A stretch of DNA of 64,000 bases. Origin: an uncultured Fodinibius sp. (lineage in GTDB: Bacteria > Bacteroidota > Rhodothermia > Balneolales > Balneolaceae). The notes under the pieces were generated by a model. It was not told the DNA's origin. It saw only the letters and a program-made list of their open reading frames with translations, and did not search any database. The position numbers and the translations under genes were made by a program. Each line of letters starts with the position of its first letter. Position 1 is the stretch's first letter. Of this stretch, positions 1-8,815 are shown in pieces. Where the stretch lies: assembly GCA_913056455.1 (NCBI GenBank), contig CAJXMJ010000002.1, positions 434,001 to 498,000 on the forward strand, read 5' to 3'.

Positions 1-48
1 TTTAGGAGTCTCTCTAAGAATCGAATTCTCATAAACCAATTTGTAACA

Positions 49-204
49 ATGAAACGTACTTACCAACCAAGCAGCAAGAAGCGTAAATCCAAGCATGGTT
101 TCCGTAAGCGCAATAGCAGCAAGAACGGAAGAAAGGTGTTGAAGAAGCGTCGCAAAAAAGGACGTCACAGCTTAACTATCAGTGATGAAAAAGGACCCAA
201 GTAA
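49..204 (+). CDS. rpmH: 50S ribosomal protein L34
   Basis: A 51-residue, very basic protein that begins [18 protein letters not shown], the hallmark start of bacterial L34, a structural protein of the large ribosomal subunit. The usual L34 core ends near SLTISDE; here a short tail, KGPK, follows. The tail is encoded in the stretch where the next gene, rnpA, already begins, so the two frames overlap by about 20 bases. It heads the conserved rpmH-rnpA-yidD-yidC block. dnaA, often upstream of this block, is not in the window. Identification is certain; it is too short for most ORF listings. Confidence 0.97.
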   Translation: MKRTYQPSSKKRKSKHGFRKRNSSKNGRKVLKKRRKKGRHSLTISDEKGPK

Positions 205-619
205 TTATATTTCTGGCTTTGGTGATGACGTAAGCTTACCCAGGGCCAAAATATTAAGGGGCCGGAAGAACTTTCAGCGTCTGTTTGAACAAGATGCACA
301 AACCATCCGCAATACTCTTGTGGATCTGCGGTTTAAGATTTTGGAATCAGATTCTTCCGGCTGCCTTATGGGATTTGTCGTCAAAAAAAGCTTGGGAAAA
401 GCCAATAAACGAAATCGCATGAAACGGCTTCTTAAAGAAGCATATCGGCACCACCAGAACATCTTATCTGAACCCATTGAAAATGCCGGTAAAATGTTTC
501 ATGGGGCGCTGATGGCAAAGACGACAAATGCAAATTATACTGATGTGGAACAAAATGTTATCGCTTTGCTAAGCAAAGTTCGAGATCAACTCTCTACTAC
601 TTCTCCCGGCCATTCATGA
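185..619 (+). CDS. rnpA: Ribonuclease P protein component
   Basis: Protein cofactor of RNase P, which trims the 5' leader of pre-tRNAs together with the RNA subunit rnpB (not in this window). The family signature is the RNR-type RNA-binding helix, here [17 protein letters not shown] at about residues 72-88, preceded by a conserved [13 protein letters not shown] strand. The N-terminal ~20 residues are less conserved. An ATG at 185 and a GTG at 182 are both possible starts; either lies inside the 3' end of rpmH (overlap about 20 nt). The stop codon overlaps the yidD start (ATGA), so translation of the three genes is probably coupled. Confidence 0.95.
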   Translation: MKKDPSNYISGFGDDVSLPRAKILRGRKNFQRLFEQDAQTIRNTLVDLRFKILESDSSGCLMGFVVKKSLGKANKRNRMKRLLKEAYRHHQNILSEPIENAGKMFHGALMAKTTNANYTDVEQNVIALLSKVRDQLSTTSPGHS

Positions 620-840
620 AGTATCTCTTTATAGGACTTGTCCGCTTATATCAATTAGTTATATCTCCCTGGATGCCCAGTAGTTGTCGATACCACCCAA
701 CTTGCAGCCAATACAGTATCAAAGCATTTCAAAAGCATGGTGCACTCAAAGGATTGTGGCTGACTATAAAACGGTTGGGCAGCTGTCATCCATGGAGCAA
801 AGGGGGACATGACCCAGTGCCGGAGCAAAAACATAATTAA
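616..840 (+). CDS. yidD: Membrane protein insertion efficiency factor YidD
   Basis: A 74-residue YidD-family protein (formerly DUF37). Visible signatures are [32 protein letters not shown] and [14 protein letters not shown], with the conserved cysteines and histidines. YidD is peripheral to the inner membrane and assists YidC-dependent insertion. The start overlaps the rnpA stop by 4 nt, and yidC follows 22 bp later, the canonical order. Length and motifs are typical of the family. Confidence 0.95.
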   Translation: MKYLFIGLVRLYQLVISPWMPSSCRYHPTCSQYSIKAFQKHGALKGLWLTIKRLGSCHPWSKGGHDPVPEQKHN

Positions 841-862
841 TAATTCAGACTGAGGATTTCTT

Positions 863-2683
863 TTGGATCGTAACACCGTAACCGGATTTATATTAATATT
901 TTTAGTAATGGTTGCATGGACCTACTATTCCATGCCATCAGAACAGGAACGACAACAACGGCAGGCAGAGCAGGCTCGTCAGGATAGCATAGCTGCTGCA
1001 CAGGCTGATAGCCAACAACAAAATCAGAAACGGGCAGAAGAAGTAGCCCAACAGCAGGCGGAACAAAAAGAACAAGAGGAAGAACCTGCACGCCTAACCC
1101 AAGAGCAGGAAGAAGAGCCTGAGATGGGTATGTTCTCTGAGGCCAGTATTGAAGATACCGCACAAATTGTGGTTGACTCCCCGTTGTATAACGCCACCTT
1201 TACCAATGTTGGCGCAGGCCCGTCCAAGATCATATTTAAGGACTACGAAACATGGGATCATAAACCGGTTCAGATGATTAAGGACACTACTGAATCAGCG
1301 TACTCATTGGGGTTCCTTACCAGTGAAAATTATAATGTGGAAACTGACAATCTTGTTTTTGAACAAGTTACTTCCGGTGATACCCTTTCCATTGGTGAAG
1401 ATGATAGTACCGAAGTTAAATATGCATTAAATATCAGTGATGATAAACGTCTGATATATACATATACCCTTTTTGGAGATTCTCATCAGATAAAATTAGA
1501 TGTTGAATTTGAAGGACTTGACCGGAATATCATTGGCGGCAACTTTGACTTCGGATGGAAGTCTCCTCTGAACTTTACTGAAAAAAATCCGGCTACTACC
1601 GAAGCCACCTATGCATCGGCCTATGTCTACACTGGTGGAGAGATGGAACAGCTTAAATTAAGCGAAGCCGGACGCAATACTCAGGACTATAATGGAACTA
1701 TTGACTGGGTTTCCACACGAACCAAGTTTTTTGCTCAAATCATAAAAACGAGTAACTCTACAGAAGGAGCACACCTTATTGGCGAACAGAGTGGAGAAAC
1801 AGATCTGTCAACCACCGAGCACCGTTATCAATCATTTATAACCACTGATCTTTCACAACAAGGTACCGCCTCATTTCACATGTATGTGGGTCCATTAGCC
1901 TATTACGCTATGCAGGAATATGATGGAACCACATACGGCATAGTCGATACTGGGTACAGTTGGCTTAGCTGGATTTCGGATCCAATCGTTGAGTATCTCG
2001 TCATTCCATATTTTGGTTTTGTTGATAACTATATGGGATACGGATTTGCTATTATCCTCTTCGCCATACTAATCAAAATGGTGCTCTACCCGTTGACCAA
2101 GAAAAGCTACCGTAGTATGGCAGCTATGAAAGAGCTGCAGCCCAAGATGCAGGAGATCAAGGAGAAGTATGAGGATGATCCCGAGAAGCAACAGAAGGCT
2201 ACTATGAAGCTATATAAGGAGGAGGGCGTAAATCCTTTGGGCGGTTGTTTACCTAACCTGCTGCAGCTACCAATTTTGATTACCCTCTGGCGTTTCTTCC
2301 AGAACTCTATCATGATTCGCCAACAGGAATTCCTATGGGCCAGTGATCTCTCGGCACCGGATTATATTCTAAGTCTCCCTTTTAGCGTGCCATTTTTAGG
2401 CGATCAGGTAGCTGGCTTTGTATTGCTGATGACCGCCGCAATGTTTGCTCAAAGTAAACTTACCGGCGGTATGGGTCCCGGCGGTGGCGGAGGAGGCGGT
2501 GCCCCCGGCGGTGTTAACATGAAGGCCCTACAATATGTCTTCCCGTTTATGTTGCTGTTTATCTTTAACAATTTTGCGGCCGGACTTAGTCTCTACTATC
2601 TAATTTACAATGTTGTATCTATTGGTCAGCAGCTGATTATTTACCGCCAGATGGATAAGGAAAAAGAGGCGGCAGCAGCATAA
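863..2683 (+). CDS. yidC: Membrane protein insertase YidC
   Basis: Inserts and folds inner-membrane proteins with or without the Sec translocon. The 606-residue protein has TM1 at about 6-23 followed by an acidic, Gln/Glu-rich linker (30-90). A large periplasmic beta domain runs to about residue 375, and the conserved 60KD_IMP region starts near LVIPYFGFVDNYMGYGFAII. The Gly-rich loop GPGGGGGGGAPGG near residue 545 is common in Bacteroidota-type YidC. The start is a TTG at 863, chosen because it gives the family N-terminus MDRNTVTGF and because GAGGA lies 7-8 nt upstream. A strong terminator follows the stop, closing the rpmH-rnpA-yidD-yidC unit. mnmE, a frequent next gene, is absent. Confidence 0.97.
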   Translation: MDRNTVTGFILIFLVMVAWTYYSMPSEQERQQRQAEQARQDSIAAAQADSQQQNQKRAEEVAQQQAEQKEQEEEPARLTQEQEEEPEMGMFSEASIEDTAQIVVDSPLYNATFTNVGAGPSKIIFKDYETWDHKPVQMIKDTTESAYSLGFLTSENYNVETDNLVFEQVTSGDTLSIGEDDSTEVKYALNISDDKRLIYTYTLFGDSHQIKLDVEFEGLDRNIIGGNFDFGWKSPLNFTEKNPATTEATYASAYVYTGGEMEQLKLSEAGRNTQDYNGTIDWVSTRTKFFAQIIKTSNSTEGAHLIGEQSGETDLSTTEHRYQSFITTDLSQQGTASFHMYVGPLAYYAMQEYDGTTYGIVDTGYSWLSWISDPIVEYLVIPYFGFVDNYMGYGFAIILFAILIKMVLYPLTKKSYRSMAAMKELQPKMQEIKEKYEDDPEKQQKATMKLYKEEGVNPLGGCLPNLLQLPILITLWRFFQNSIMIRQQEFLWASDLSAPDYILSLPFSVPFLGDQVAGFVLLMTAAMFAQSKLTGGMGPGGGGGGGAPGGVNMKALQYVFPFMLLFIFNNFAAGLSLYYLIYNVVSIGQQLIIYRQMDKEKEAAAA

Positions 2684-2705
2684 GAATCGTAAGTTATTAG
2701 TCATA

Positions 2706-2738
2706 AAAGGTCCCGAATTTCGGGGCCTTTTTTTATTT
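2706..2738 (+). terminator. Rho-independent terminator after yidC
   Basis: An 11-bp stem (AAAGGTCCCGA / TCGGGGCCTTT, one G-T wobble) with a 3-nt loop, followed by a run of T. It lies 22 bp downstream of the yidC stop. Confidence 0.9.
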
Positions 2739-2839
2739 TTAGTTTCTCTTATTCGTAAAAGAATAATAGAGCTTCTACCAAGAAACATAGATGTCTGATG
2801 AAACTTGGCAGTTCATAAATCATCCCTATATTTGGTCTT

Positions 2840-3760
2840 ATGTTAAGTATAGCGAAACACATTTATCCCCGGGTGGTATGGCGCGACCGGGAAAAGAAGC
2901 TATGGAATCCTATCCATAAAAAAGCCCTAAAAAACCTTCCTGAGGAACGAGTACGCCTGCGAATTATGGAAGCATTGATTCAAAGGGGATGGTCCAAACA
3001 TCGCATATCAACCGAAGAAGCTATTGGCAAGATCGGTGATAGCTCTATGCGAACCGACCTGATTTGTTATTCCGAGCAATTTGATCCAAAACTGTTAGTT
3101 GAATGCAAAGCAGAGTATATATCCATATCTGCAAAAACTGCCGAACAAGTAGCGCGATATAACCAGAAAGTGGGAGCACCGTACCTACTGATGACCAACG
3201 GTATTGCCGACTTCTGGTACGCCATCAATAAAGAATCCGGCAAAGTGAAAGAACTACATGAACGCCCGGATTTTTTAGATAGCAGAGAACAGCTGGAGCA
3301 CGACTTTGATCATTGGAAGAAGCGCGGATTTGCCGGTGAAAAAGCATCACCGGAATTGAGGCTATGGCTTGAAGAAATATTGGCCAATATTTGGTTGTCG
3401 AACAATAATGATAAGGTCCAATTTTTAACATTCAGCAATAGTCCTTCTGATCTCGACCTTAATCACTATTATAGAATCGTACAAATATCAGAGACCCGGC
3501 GTCTGGCCTTGACCACATTAAACACCGCCTTTGGTGGGAATCGCCTTGTGGTCATTCTCAATAAGGAAGGGGAAAACAAGGCCGTCCTGGAAATAAATCT
3601 TGATGTTCTTTTTGCCGACAAAAAAGGCAATAGTTCGGTGTATTCTCGGAAGGGCATTAAAACCTTTGATTTTAGTAATTACATCGATCTGGAATCCAAA
3701 ACCCAGGCAGATTATCTTGTGAAAGAGATTGATCATTTGTTTATGGAGCATGTCGATTAA
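2840..3760 (+). CDS. Orphan HsdR-N (PD-(D/E)XK) nuclease-like protein
   Basis: 306 residues. The N-terminal ~150 residues resemble the type I restriction enzyme R-subunit N-terminal domain (HSDR_N_2 type) found as a stand-alone protein in many Bacteroidota. A PD-(D/E)XK-like site is visible: D73 (MRTDLI) and E88-C-K90 (LLVECKAE), followed by a QVARYNQKVGAPYLLMTNG strand typical of the fold. No helicase domain, methylase (HsdM) or specificity subunit (HsdS) is nearby, so this is not a complete restriction system. The C-terminal half is unrecognised. The gene stands alone between the yidC terminator and an aminopeptidase gene. A DNA-cleaving role is inference from the motif only. Confidence 0.75.
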   Translation: MLSIAKHIYPRVVWRDREKKLWNPIHKKALKNLPEERVRLRIMEALIQRGWSKHRISTEEAIGKIGDSSMRTDLICYSEQFDPKLLVECKAEYISISAKTAEQVARYNQKVGAPYLLMTNGIADFWYAINKESGKVKELHERPDFLDSREQLEHDFDHWKKRGFAGEKASPELRLWLEEILANIWLSNNNDKVQFLTFSNSPSDLDLNHYYRIVQISETRRLALTTLNTAFGGNRLVVILNKEGENKAVLEINLDVLFADKKGNSSVYSRKGIKTFDFSNYIDLESKTQADYLVKEIDHLFMEHVD

Positions 3761-3838
3761 TTTACGCTCTGATTAGTTTGTTGGATACGATTTTTACTGT
3801 AACTTCCATCTCTCATTTTCATTAAAAAATTTTGTTCT

Positions 3839-5173
3839 ATGCATCATTTACATCGTGAAAAACTGTTCTCACTGCTTGATGACGAGGAATCTGCCATCGT
3901 TTATATGAAAGGGGCTGAATTAATGTATCGGTATGATACGGACTATGAATTTCCCTTTCGTCAGGAGTCAAATTTTTGGTATCTGACCGGTGTAAATGAA
4001 CCGGACTTTCATCTCATCCTTGATCTTAAAAATCAGGATTATCACCTGTTTGCACCCAACCGTGATGCCCAGTACGCAGTATGGCATGGACGTGTAAAAA
4101 CAAAGGAGCAGCTTCAGGATGAGTATCAGCCCGACCATCTTCATTACGAGGCCAAACTACCCCAGGTCCTTCAAGAATTAGCTCCCGAGAAAATTTACTG
4201 CGTTGAAGAGGAGCAAGCCGAATTTATTGAACAGTTTGAACGTGAACTACCTATCGATCTGGATACACTGGATAATGCCATCACCCACTGCCGCGTATTT
4301 AAAACAGACTGGGAGCTCGACCAGATGCGAGAAGCTGCTCGTGTAAACAACATCGCTCATAACGCTGTTCTCGAAGCACTAGAACCCGGCAAGTATGAAC
4401 ACGAAATGAAAGCCGTATTTGATTATCATCAGATCAAAAATGGCCTGATGCAGGATGCCTATAACGGCATTTTTGCGGCGGGAGAAAACAGCGCAATTCT
4501 CCATTATGTTGAAAACAATCGCGAGATATCGGACGGCGACCTGTTTTTGATCGATGCTGGATATGAATGTAATGGCTATGCCTCAGATTTTACCCGCACC
4601 TATCCTGCTAACGGAAAGTTCTCCGATACCCAAGCAGAAATCTATGAGGCCGTTTTGGAGGCTCAAAAACAAGTTATCGAAGCAGCAAAACCCGAAGTGA
4701 AAATGGAGGATCTGCATATTCTGGCAGCGCGCGTTATGATGCAGGGTCTTAAAGATGCCAATGTCGTAAAAGGATCAATCGATGATCTTATGGAAGAGGA
4801 TATTTTCGCCTTGTTCTTCCCCCACGGACTCGGCCATTTTCTTGGACTAGACACCCACGATGTAGGCGGATATCCCAAAGGCGTAGAGCGCATTGAACGT
4901 CCTGGTATTAAGTATCTGCGAATGCGGCGAACCCTACAACCGAGTATGGTACTAACCATAGAGCCGGGACTCTATTTTGTTCCTGCTCTCTTAAAACCCG
5001 CCCTTGAAGATGACAAGGCATCAAAATTCCTGAATGCTTCAAAACTAAAGGATATGATGGACTTCGGAGGTGTTCGTATTGAGGATAATATCATCATTAC
5101 TGAAGATGGGTGCGAAAATATGACGAACGTTCCCAAAGAGCGGGATGAAATAGAAAAGGTTATGGCTGGGTAA
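3839..5173 (+). CDS. pepP: Xaa-Pro aminopeptidase (M24B)
   Basis: Cytosolic metallopeptidase that removes an N-terminal residue preceding proline. The 444-residue protein has the AMP_N domain (about 1-130) followed by the pita-bread catalytic domain. The dinuclear metal ligands are visible in order: D~239 (LIDAGYECNG), D~250 (ASDFTRTYP), H~329 (HGLGHFLGLDTHDVGG), E~375 (TIEPGLYF) and E~418 (VRIEDN). Length matches bacterial PepP. The gene is monocistronic, ending at a hairpin terminator about 35 bp downstream. Confidence 0.95.
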   Translation: MHHLHREKLFSLLDDEESAIVYMKGAELMYRYDTDYEFPFRQESNFWYLTGVNEPDFHLILDLKNQDYHLFAPNRDAQYAVWHGRVKTKEQLQDEYQPDHLHYEAKLPQVLQELAPEKIYCVEEEQAEFIEQFERELPIDLDTLDNAITHCRVFKTDWELDQMREAARVNNIAHNAVLEALEPGKYEHEMKAVFDYHQIKNGLMQDAYNGIFAAGENSAILHYVENNREISDGDLFLIDAGYECNGYASDFTRTYPANGKFSDTQAEIYEAVLEAQKQVIEAAKPEVKMEDLHILAARVMMQGLKDANVVKGSIDDLMEEDIFALFFPHGLGHFLGLDTHDVGGYPKGVERIERPGIKYLRMRRTLQPSMVLTIEPGLYFVPALLKPALEDDKASKFLNASKLKDMMDFGGVRIEDNIIITEDGCENMTNVPKERDEIEKVMAG

Positions 5174-5206
5174 TTTATTGATATATATTAGATGGGACCT
5201 ATGAGA

Positions 5207-5245
5207 GATAAAGCTCACTGTTGAAGTGGGCTTTATCTTATTTTA
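5207..5245 (+). terminator. Rho-independent terminator after pepP
   Basis: A 13-bp stem (GATAAAGCTCACT / AGTGGGCTTTATC, one wobble) with a 5-nt loop, then TTATTTTA. It separates pepP from the following small outer-membrane gene. Confidence 0.8.
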
Positions 5246-5275
5246 CTCATTATTATAACAATTCAATCAGTAGAT

Positions 5276-5824
5276 ATGACTTTCAACAAGAGAGAGCAAA
5301 AGCTATCAAATTCATTACCTTGTTCACTTAATTATACCCTGCTATTACTTTCAGGAGCTTGGTTAGTTCTTTTAATAAGTTTGTCGGCTGATGTAGCAAC
5401 CGCCCAAAGGGTTGGTCAAACTTCCGAAGGCACTACCTCTTTTTCTATAAAGGTTAGCAGCATCTCTCCTGCTGCGGGAGTATCTTATGGTATGAGTAAT
5501 TCTAGTGAATTAAGATTACTTGGCTTTGTAACGACTTATTCAAATCTATCGCCCCACGACAATCAATTTTTTTTAGATCTTAGTTATCTCCGATATACCA
5601 ACTGGGTGAAAAGTAAAACGTTAAATGCCTACTGGGGACTAAATGTAAATATGCTATTTGAAGATTCGCTTGTTGGACCAGGATTACTGTTAGGATCTTC
5701 ATATCTGCTAAGCTCTAAATTTGCCGTTTTTGCAGAGGTTGGCCTTAATGCTTTTATAGATGGAAATGGCAGTTCCACCATTGGGTTACACAATTCTGGG
5801 GTCGGAATTAAAATAGGCTTATAG
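5276..5824 (+). CDS. Small outer-membrane beta-barrel-like protein, unknown
   Basis: 182 residues, not assigned to a named family. A hydrophobic segment (about 22-42, LLLLSGAWLVLLISLSA) ending at ATAQ looks like a signal peptide with an unusually long, polar 20-residue n-region. The rest alternates short amphipathic strands rich in Gly, Ser, Asn and aromatics (YLRYTNW, AYWGLNVNMLF, GPGLLLGSSYLL) and ends in GVGIKIGL, as a small 8-strand barrel might. The gene is flanked by two hairpin terminators and looks more AT-rich than its neighbours. The function is unknown; the barrel assignment is by pattern only. Confidence 0.6.
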   Translation: MTFNKREQKLSNSLPCSLNYTLLLLSGAWLVLLISLSADVATAQRVGQTSEGTTSFSIKVSSISPAAGVSYGMSNSSELRLLGFVTTYSNLSPHDNQFFLDLSYLRYTNWVKSKTLNAYWGLNVNMLFEDSLVGPGLLLGSSYLLSSKFAVFAEVGLNAFIDGNGSSTIGLHNSGVGIKIGL

Positions 5825-5836
5825 GCTTACTAACAA

Positions 5837-5869
5837 GTGAAGCCCACTTTTAAAGAAGGCTTTACTCAT
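5837..5869. terminator. Terminator-like hairpin between convergent genes
   Basis: AGTGAAGCC and GGCTTTACT pair (one G-T wobble) around an AT-rich loop. The hairpin sits between the rightward small outer-membrane gene and the leftward MurF-like gene, and its right arm overlaps the last codon and stop of the latter. It could serve both directions. T-runs on either side are short. Confidence 0.5.
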
Positions 5870-7535
5870 TAAAACTATCGGGCAGATCATTTTCGTAAAG
5901 CACAACATCACCGTCTTGGGCGTATTCTTGCATGGCCCGGTTCGCCTCATATAGGCTACTTACCGTGTTCACATTTTCCATTTCAAAGCCGGTGGATGCG
6001 ATACCTTCCTTGATAGCCTGGGTTTGATTTTCACCAACCAGGATGACCATATCCAAACCGGCCTGACCGATTTGCACACCAAATTCTCGGTTTTTTTCCT
6101 CCTGTATGTCACCGAGCTCTATCATTCCGGGTGTGATAATAATTTTGCGTCCGTTGCTAAAGGCGGCCAGTGTTTCAACAGCATTTTTAGCACCCACTGG
6201 ATTGGAGTTAAAGGCGTCATCAATTACAGTAATACCATTTTGTGATTTCAATTCCAGACGGTGCTCTACCGGCTCCATGCGCGAAGCGGCCATGGCCATC
6301 GTGGTGAGGCGCAATCCCAATGATCGGGCAACACCCACGGCCAGCAGCATATTTTGTGCATTGTGAGACCCCAGAAGCTGCATGCTAAACTCCTGTTCCT
6401 CCTCATTAGCCGATACTGTGAACGTCATCCCTTCGGGACCGTACTGAATATTCTTAGCACGGATATCACCGGATTCAAACCCTACAAAAGTGACCTCTAG
6501 GTCATCCCGCCCATTAGCCATCGCAGCAACTCTTTCATCATCGGCATTTAAAACGGCTTTTCCGTTTTCTTTGGTACGTTTTACGATGGTGGACTTCGTT
6601 CGGGCAATAGCATCCTGAGAACCGAACGTTTCGAGATGAGCAACTCCCACATTAGTAACAACCGAAATATCCGGTTCAGCGATATCACAAAGTTCATCGA
6701 TATTGCCCTCATAACGAGCACCCATCTCGAGCACGAGAATCTGGTGACGCGCTTCCAGATCGTTGTTGATGACCTTACAAATGCCCATCGGCGTGTTGTA
6801 ACTGCCCGGGGTTGAACAAACAGAATAACGTTCGCTCAACAGATCACGAATCATAAACTTGGTACTCGTCTTACCGTAACTTCCTGTAATAGCGATGACC
6901 ATCAGGTCGGGCATCTGGGAAAGTTTCTGTTTGGCCAGTTTTATAAAATGACGATGTACATACGCCTCAATAGGTTTTGTAATTATTGCAGCAGCAAAAA
7001 TTACAAAAGGCAACAAAGCATTTCCGAGCACCCATCCAAAAGCCAACAGGTACATATCTGCGGCATATAAAGCCGAGTTTTTGATCGCCATCTCGGTAAA
7101 GGGTATATATCCGGCATAAGAGATATAAGTGGTAGCCGCGGGTAATAAGACAGACAAAAGTGCAAATGGGATTGTGAGTCTAATCATTCGGGGAGTAAAT
7201 ACAAGCGGCTTTTTTGATTCTTCTCCACTATAATAATTGAAGGGACCAAACCATGAAATCCCGAAAACTGCCAAAATAATTATGGCCGCACTGCCGGTAA
7301 CTGCATTGGAGAGGAAAATCAGTAAAACAAAAATAATGACATTATATAGTACATGCTCAACCGTTATGACCCGCTGATTCCAATGCTGCACAAGCCAGTG
7401 CCAAAACTCATTGAGCTTGTATCCATTTTGTTGAAAAATGTGTAGAAAATAACGTCCCCGAAGCAAGGTATGACGTGCCATAACCAACACGAAAACCAAG
7501 ATCAGGATATCAATAAAATTTAAATACCAGTTCAA
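5862..7535 (-). CDS. Membrane-tethered MurF-like Mur ligase
   Basis: 557 residues. The first ~190 contain five or six hydrophobic helices (about 5-23, 65-97, 118-140, 155-182). From ~205 on the protein is a Mur ligase: P-loop GSYGKTSTK at ~219, GSYNTPMG, LVLEMGARYEGNI, VTNVGVAHLE, LNADDERV, GSHNAQNMLLAV, and DDAFNSNPVGAKNAVETLA in the C-terminal domain. The ligase part is closest to MurF, which adds D-Ala-D-Ala to UDP-MurNAc-tripeptide. Standard MurF is soluble (~450 aa) and lacks the membrane region, so this may be a paralogue with a different, membrane-bound substrate. The start is a TTG with an in-frame stop five codons upstream. No mur/dcw genes are nearby. Confidence 0.85.
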   Translation of the reverse strand: MNWYLNFIDILILVFVLVMARHTLLRGRYFLHIFQQNGYKLNEFWHWLVQHWNQRVITVEHVLYNVIIFVLLIFLSNAVTGSAAIIILAVFGISWFGPFNYYSGEESKKPLVFTPRMIRLTIPFALLSVLLPAATTYISYAGYIPFTEMAIKNSALYAADMYLLAFGWVLGNALLPFVIFAAAIITKPIEAYVHRHFIKLAKQKLSQMPDLMVIAITGSYGKTSTKFMIRDLLSERYSVCSTPGSYNTPMGICKVINNDLEARHQILVLEMGARYEGNIDELCDIAEPDISVVTNVGVAHLETFGSQDAIARTKSTIVKRTKENGKAVLNADDERVAAMANGRDDLEVTFVGFESGDIRAKNIQYGPEGMTFTVSANEEEQEFSMQLLGSHNAQNMLLAVGVARSLGLRLTTMAMAASRMEPVEHRLELKSQNGITVIDDAFNSNPVGAKNAVETLAAFSNGRKIIITPGMIELGDIQEEKNREFGVQIGQAGLDMVILVGENQTQAIKEGIASTGFEMENVNTVSSLYEANRAMQEYAQDGDVVLYENDLPDSFNE

Positions 7536-7655
7536 TATATAGCAGTTAGATTAAAGAGATAGCAAATGATGAACGGTCGCTAAAGTTTGGAACTTCCGTT
7601 ATATTAGCGCACTAAACAAAATAGATAATCTTTCATCTAAAATTTGTTCAAATAT

Positions 7656-8663
7656 ATGAAATTAATAATCCCAATGGCAGGTCGAGGCACGAGAGTTCGG
7701 CCCCATTCACACACCGTTCCCAAACCCCTCCTACCCGTCGCCGGAAAGATGATTGTAGAACGCATTGTAGAGACGTTTGCGCGCACGCTTGATCGCAATA
7801 TTGATGAAATTGTTTTTATCCTTGGTCCTGATTTCGGGCAAGAGATTAAAGATGCTCTAAAAGCGATGAGTGATCGCCAGAATGCCGAGGCTACCTTTAG
7901 AGTGCAGAAAAAAGCCGAGGGAACAGCCCATGCCGTATATTGTGCCGAAGAAGATCTGGATGGAGAATGCATAATTGTTTTTGCCGATACCATTTTTGAT
8001 ATGGAAGGTTCGGTTTCTATTGAAGATGCCGACAGCGTTGTCTGGCTAAAAGAAGTGGAAGATCCTTCTCGCTTTGGCGTTGCTGTTGAAAAGGATGGCA
8101 AAATTACTGATTTCGTAGAAAAGCCTGACGAGCCAATTTCGAATCTCGCAATTATTGGTGTGTACTACTTTAAGGATGGTGCCGAGCTTAAGAAAGAGAT
8201 CGAATACCTGTTAGATAATAATATTCGTGGTAAAGGGAACGAGTTTCAGCTTACGGATGCTCTTGACCGATTGCTGAAAGATGACAAAGTATTTAAGAAG
8301 GCAACTGTAGATCAATGGCTGGATTGCGGTACGCTACCCGCTTGGCTGGAAACCTCTGGAATTATTACCGAGAAAGAATACGAAGAAGTTGACAAAGATC
8401 GTTTTCCCGATACCAAGATTATCCCGCCTGTTTATATTGGAGATGATGTAGTGCTCGAAAACTGCATCGTTGGCCCCAAAGCCAGTATCGCGGAAGGATC
8501 CAAACTCAAAAAGTGCACCGTCAAAAACAGCCTGATTCAGGAACATGGTCAACTCGAAGACTGCAACATCGAAAATTCAACAATCGGCCGACATGTTGAA
8601 TTGAAAGATGTTGACCAGGAAATACATCTTGGGGATCATTCAAAGATTGGCGTAGAAGTTTAG
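7656..8663 (+). CDS. Sugar-1-phosphate nucleotidyltransferase with C-terminal beta-helix
   Basis: Activates a sugar-1-phosphate to an NDP-sugar. The N-terminal nucleotidyltransferase domain (1-~235) carries the signature IPMAGRGTRVRPHSHTVPKP with the lysine of KPLLPVAGK, plus FVEKP and DQWLDCGT. The C-terminal ~85 residues (VYIGDDVVLENCIVGPKASI and onward) form a left-handed beta-helix of imperfect hexapeptide repeats. This resembles long-form glucose-1-phosphate thymidylyl- or uridylyltransferases and the GlmU/ManC architecture; the sugar and nucleotide cannot be read from motifs. ATG 7656 is preferred over the upstream TTG at 7644 because MKLIIPMAGRG is the family start. Divergent from the MurF-like gene across 120 bp. 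Confidence 0.88.
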   Translation: MKLIIPMAGRGTRVRPHSHTVPKPLLPVAGKMIVERIVETFARTLDRNIDEIVFILGPDFGQEIKDALKAMSDRQNAEATFRVQKKAEGTAHAVYCAEEDLDGECIIVFADTIFDMEGSVSIEDADSVVWLKEVEDPSRFGVAVEKDGKITDFVEKPDEPISNLAIIGVYYFKDGAELKKEIEYLLDNNIRGKGNEFQLTDALDRLLKDDKVFKKATVDQWLDCGTLPAWLETSGIITEKEYEEVDKDRFPDTKIIPPVYIGDDVVLENCIVGPKASIAEGSKLKKCTVKNSLIQEHGQLEDCNIENSTIGRHVELKDVDQEIHLGDHSKIGVEV

Positions 8664-8674
8664 TTTACTATCAC

Positions 8675-8706
8675 AAGCGCGGGATTTAAATTCCGCGCTT
8701 TTTATT
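8675..8706 (+). terminator. Rho-independent terminator after nucleotidyltransferase gene
   Basis: AAGCGCGG and CCGCGCTT form a perfect 8-bp GC-rich stem around an AT-rich loop, followed by TTTTATT. It lies 12 bp after the stop codon. Confidence 0.9.
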
Positions 8707-8815
8707 AATGCTACTGCTCAGAGTTACGAAAGAGCAAAACTACCTTAAAACCATATCAAGTATCGAGAGTTGATTTACTATATGCTGACATCTCATCACT
8801 CACTATTATTGACTA

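Noticed and set aside
1-204. Possible oriC/dnaA region near rpmH
   Set aside because: No cluster of TTATNCACA boxes and no dnaA frame are visible in the window; dnaN lies 35 kb away.
2840-3760. Type I restriction-modification system
   Set aside because: Only an HsdR N-terminal-like domain is present; no helicase, methylase or specificity gene around it.
7637-8101. A 154-residue minus-strand frame opposite the nucleotidyltransferase
   Set aside because: Shadow of a gene with strong nucleotidyltransferase motifs; serine-rich composition and no recognisable motif.
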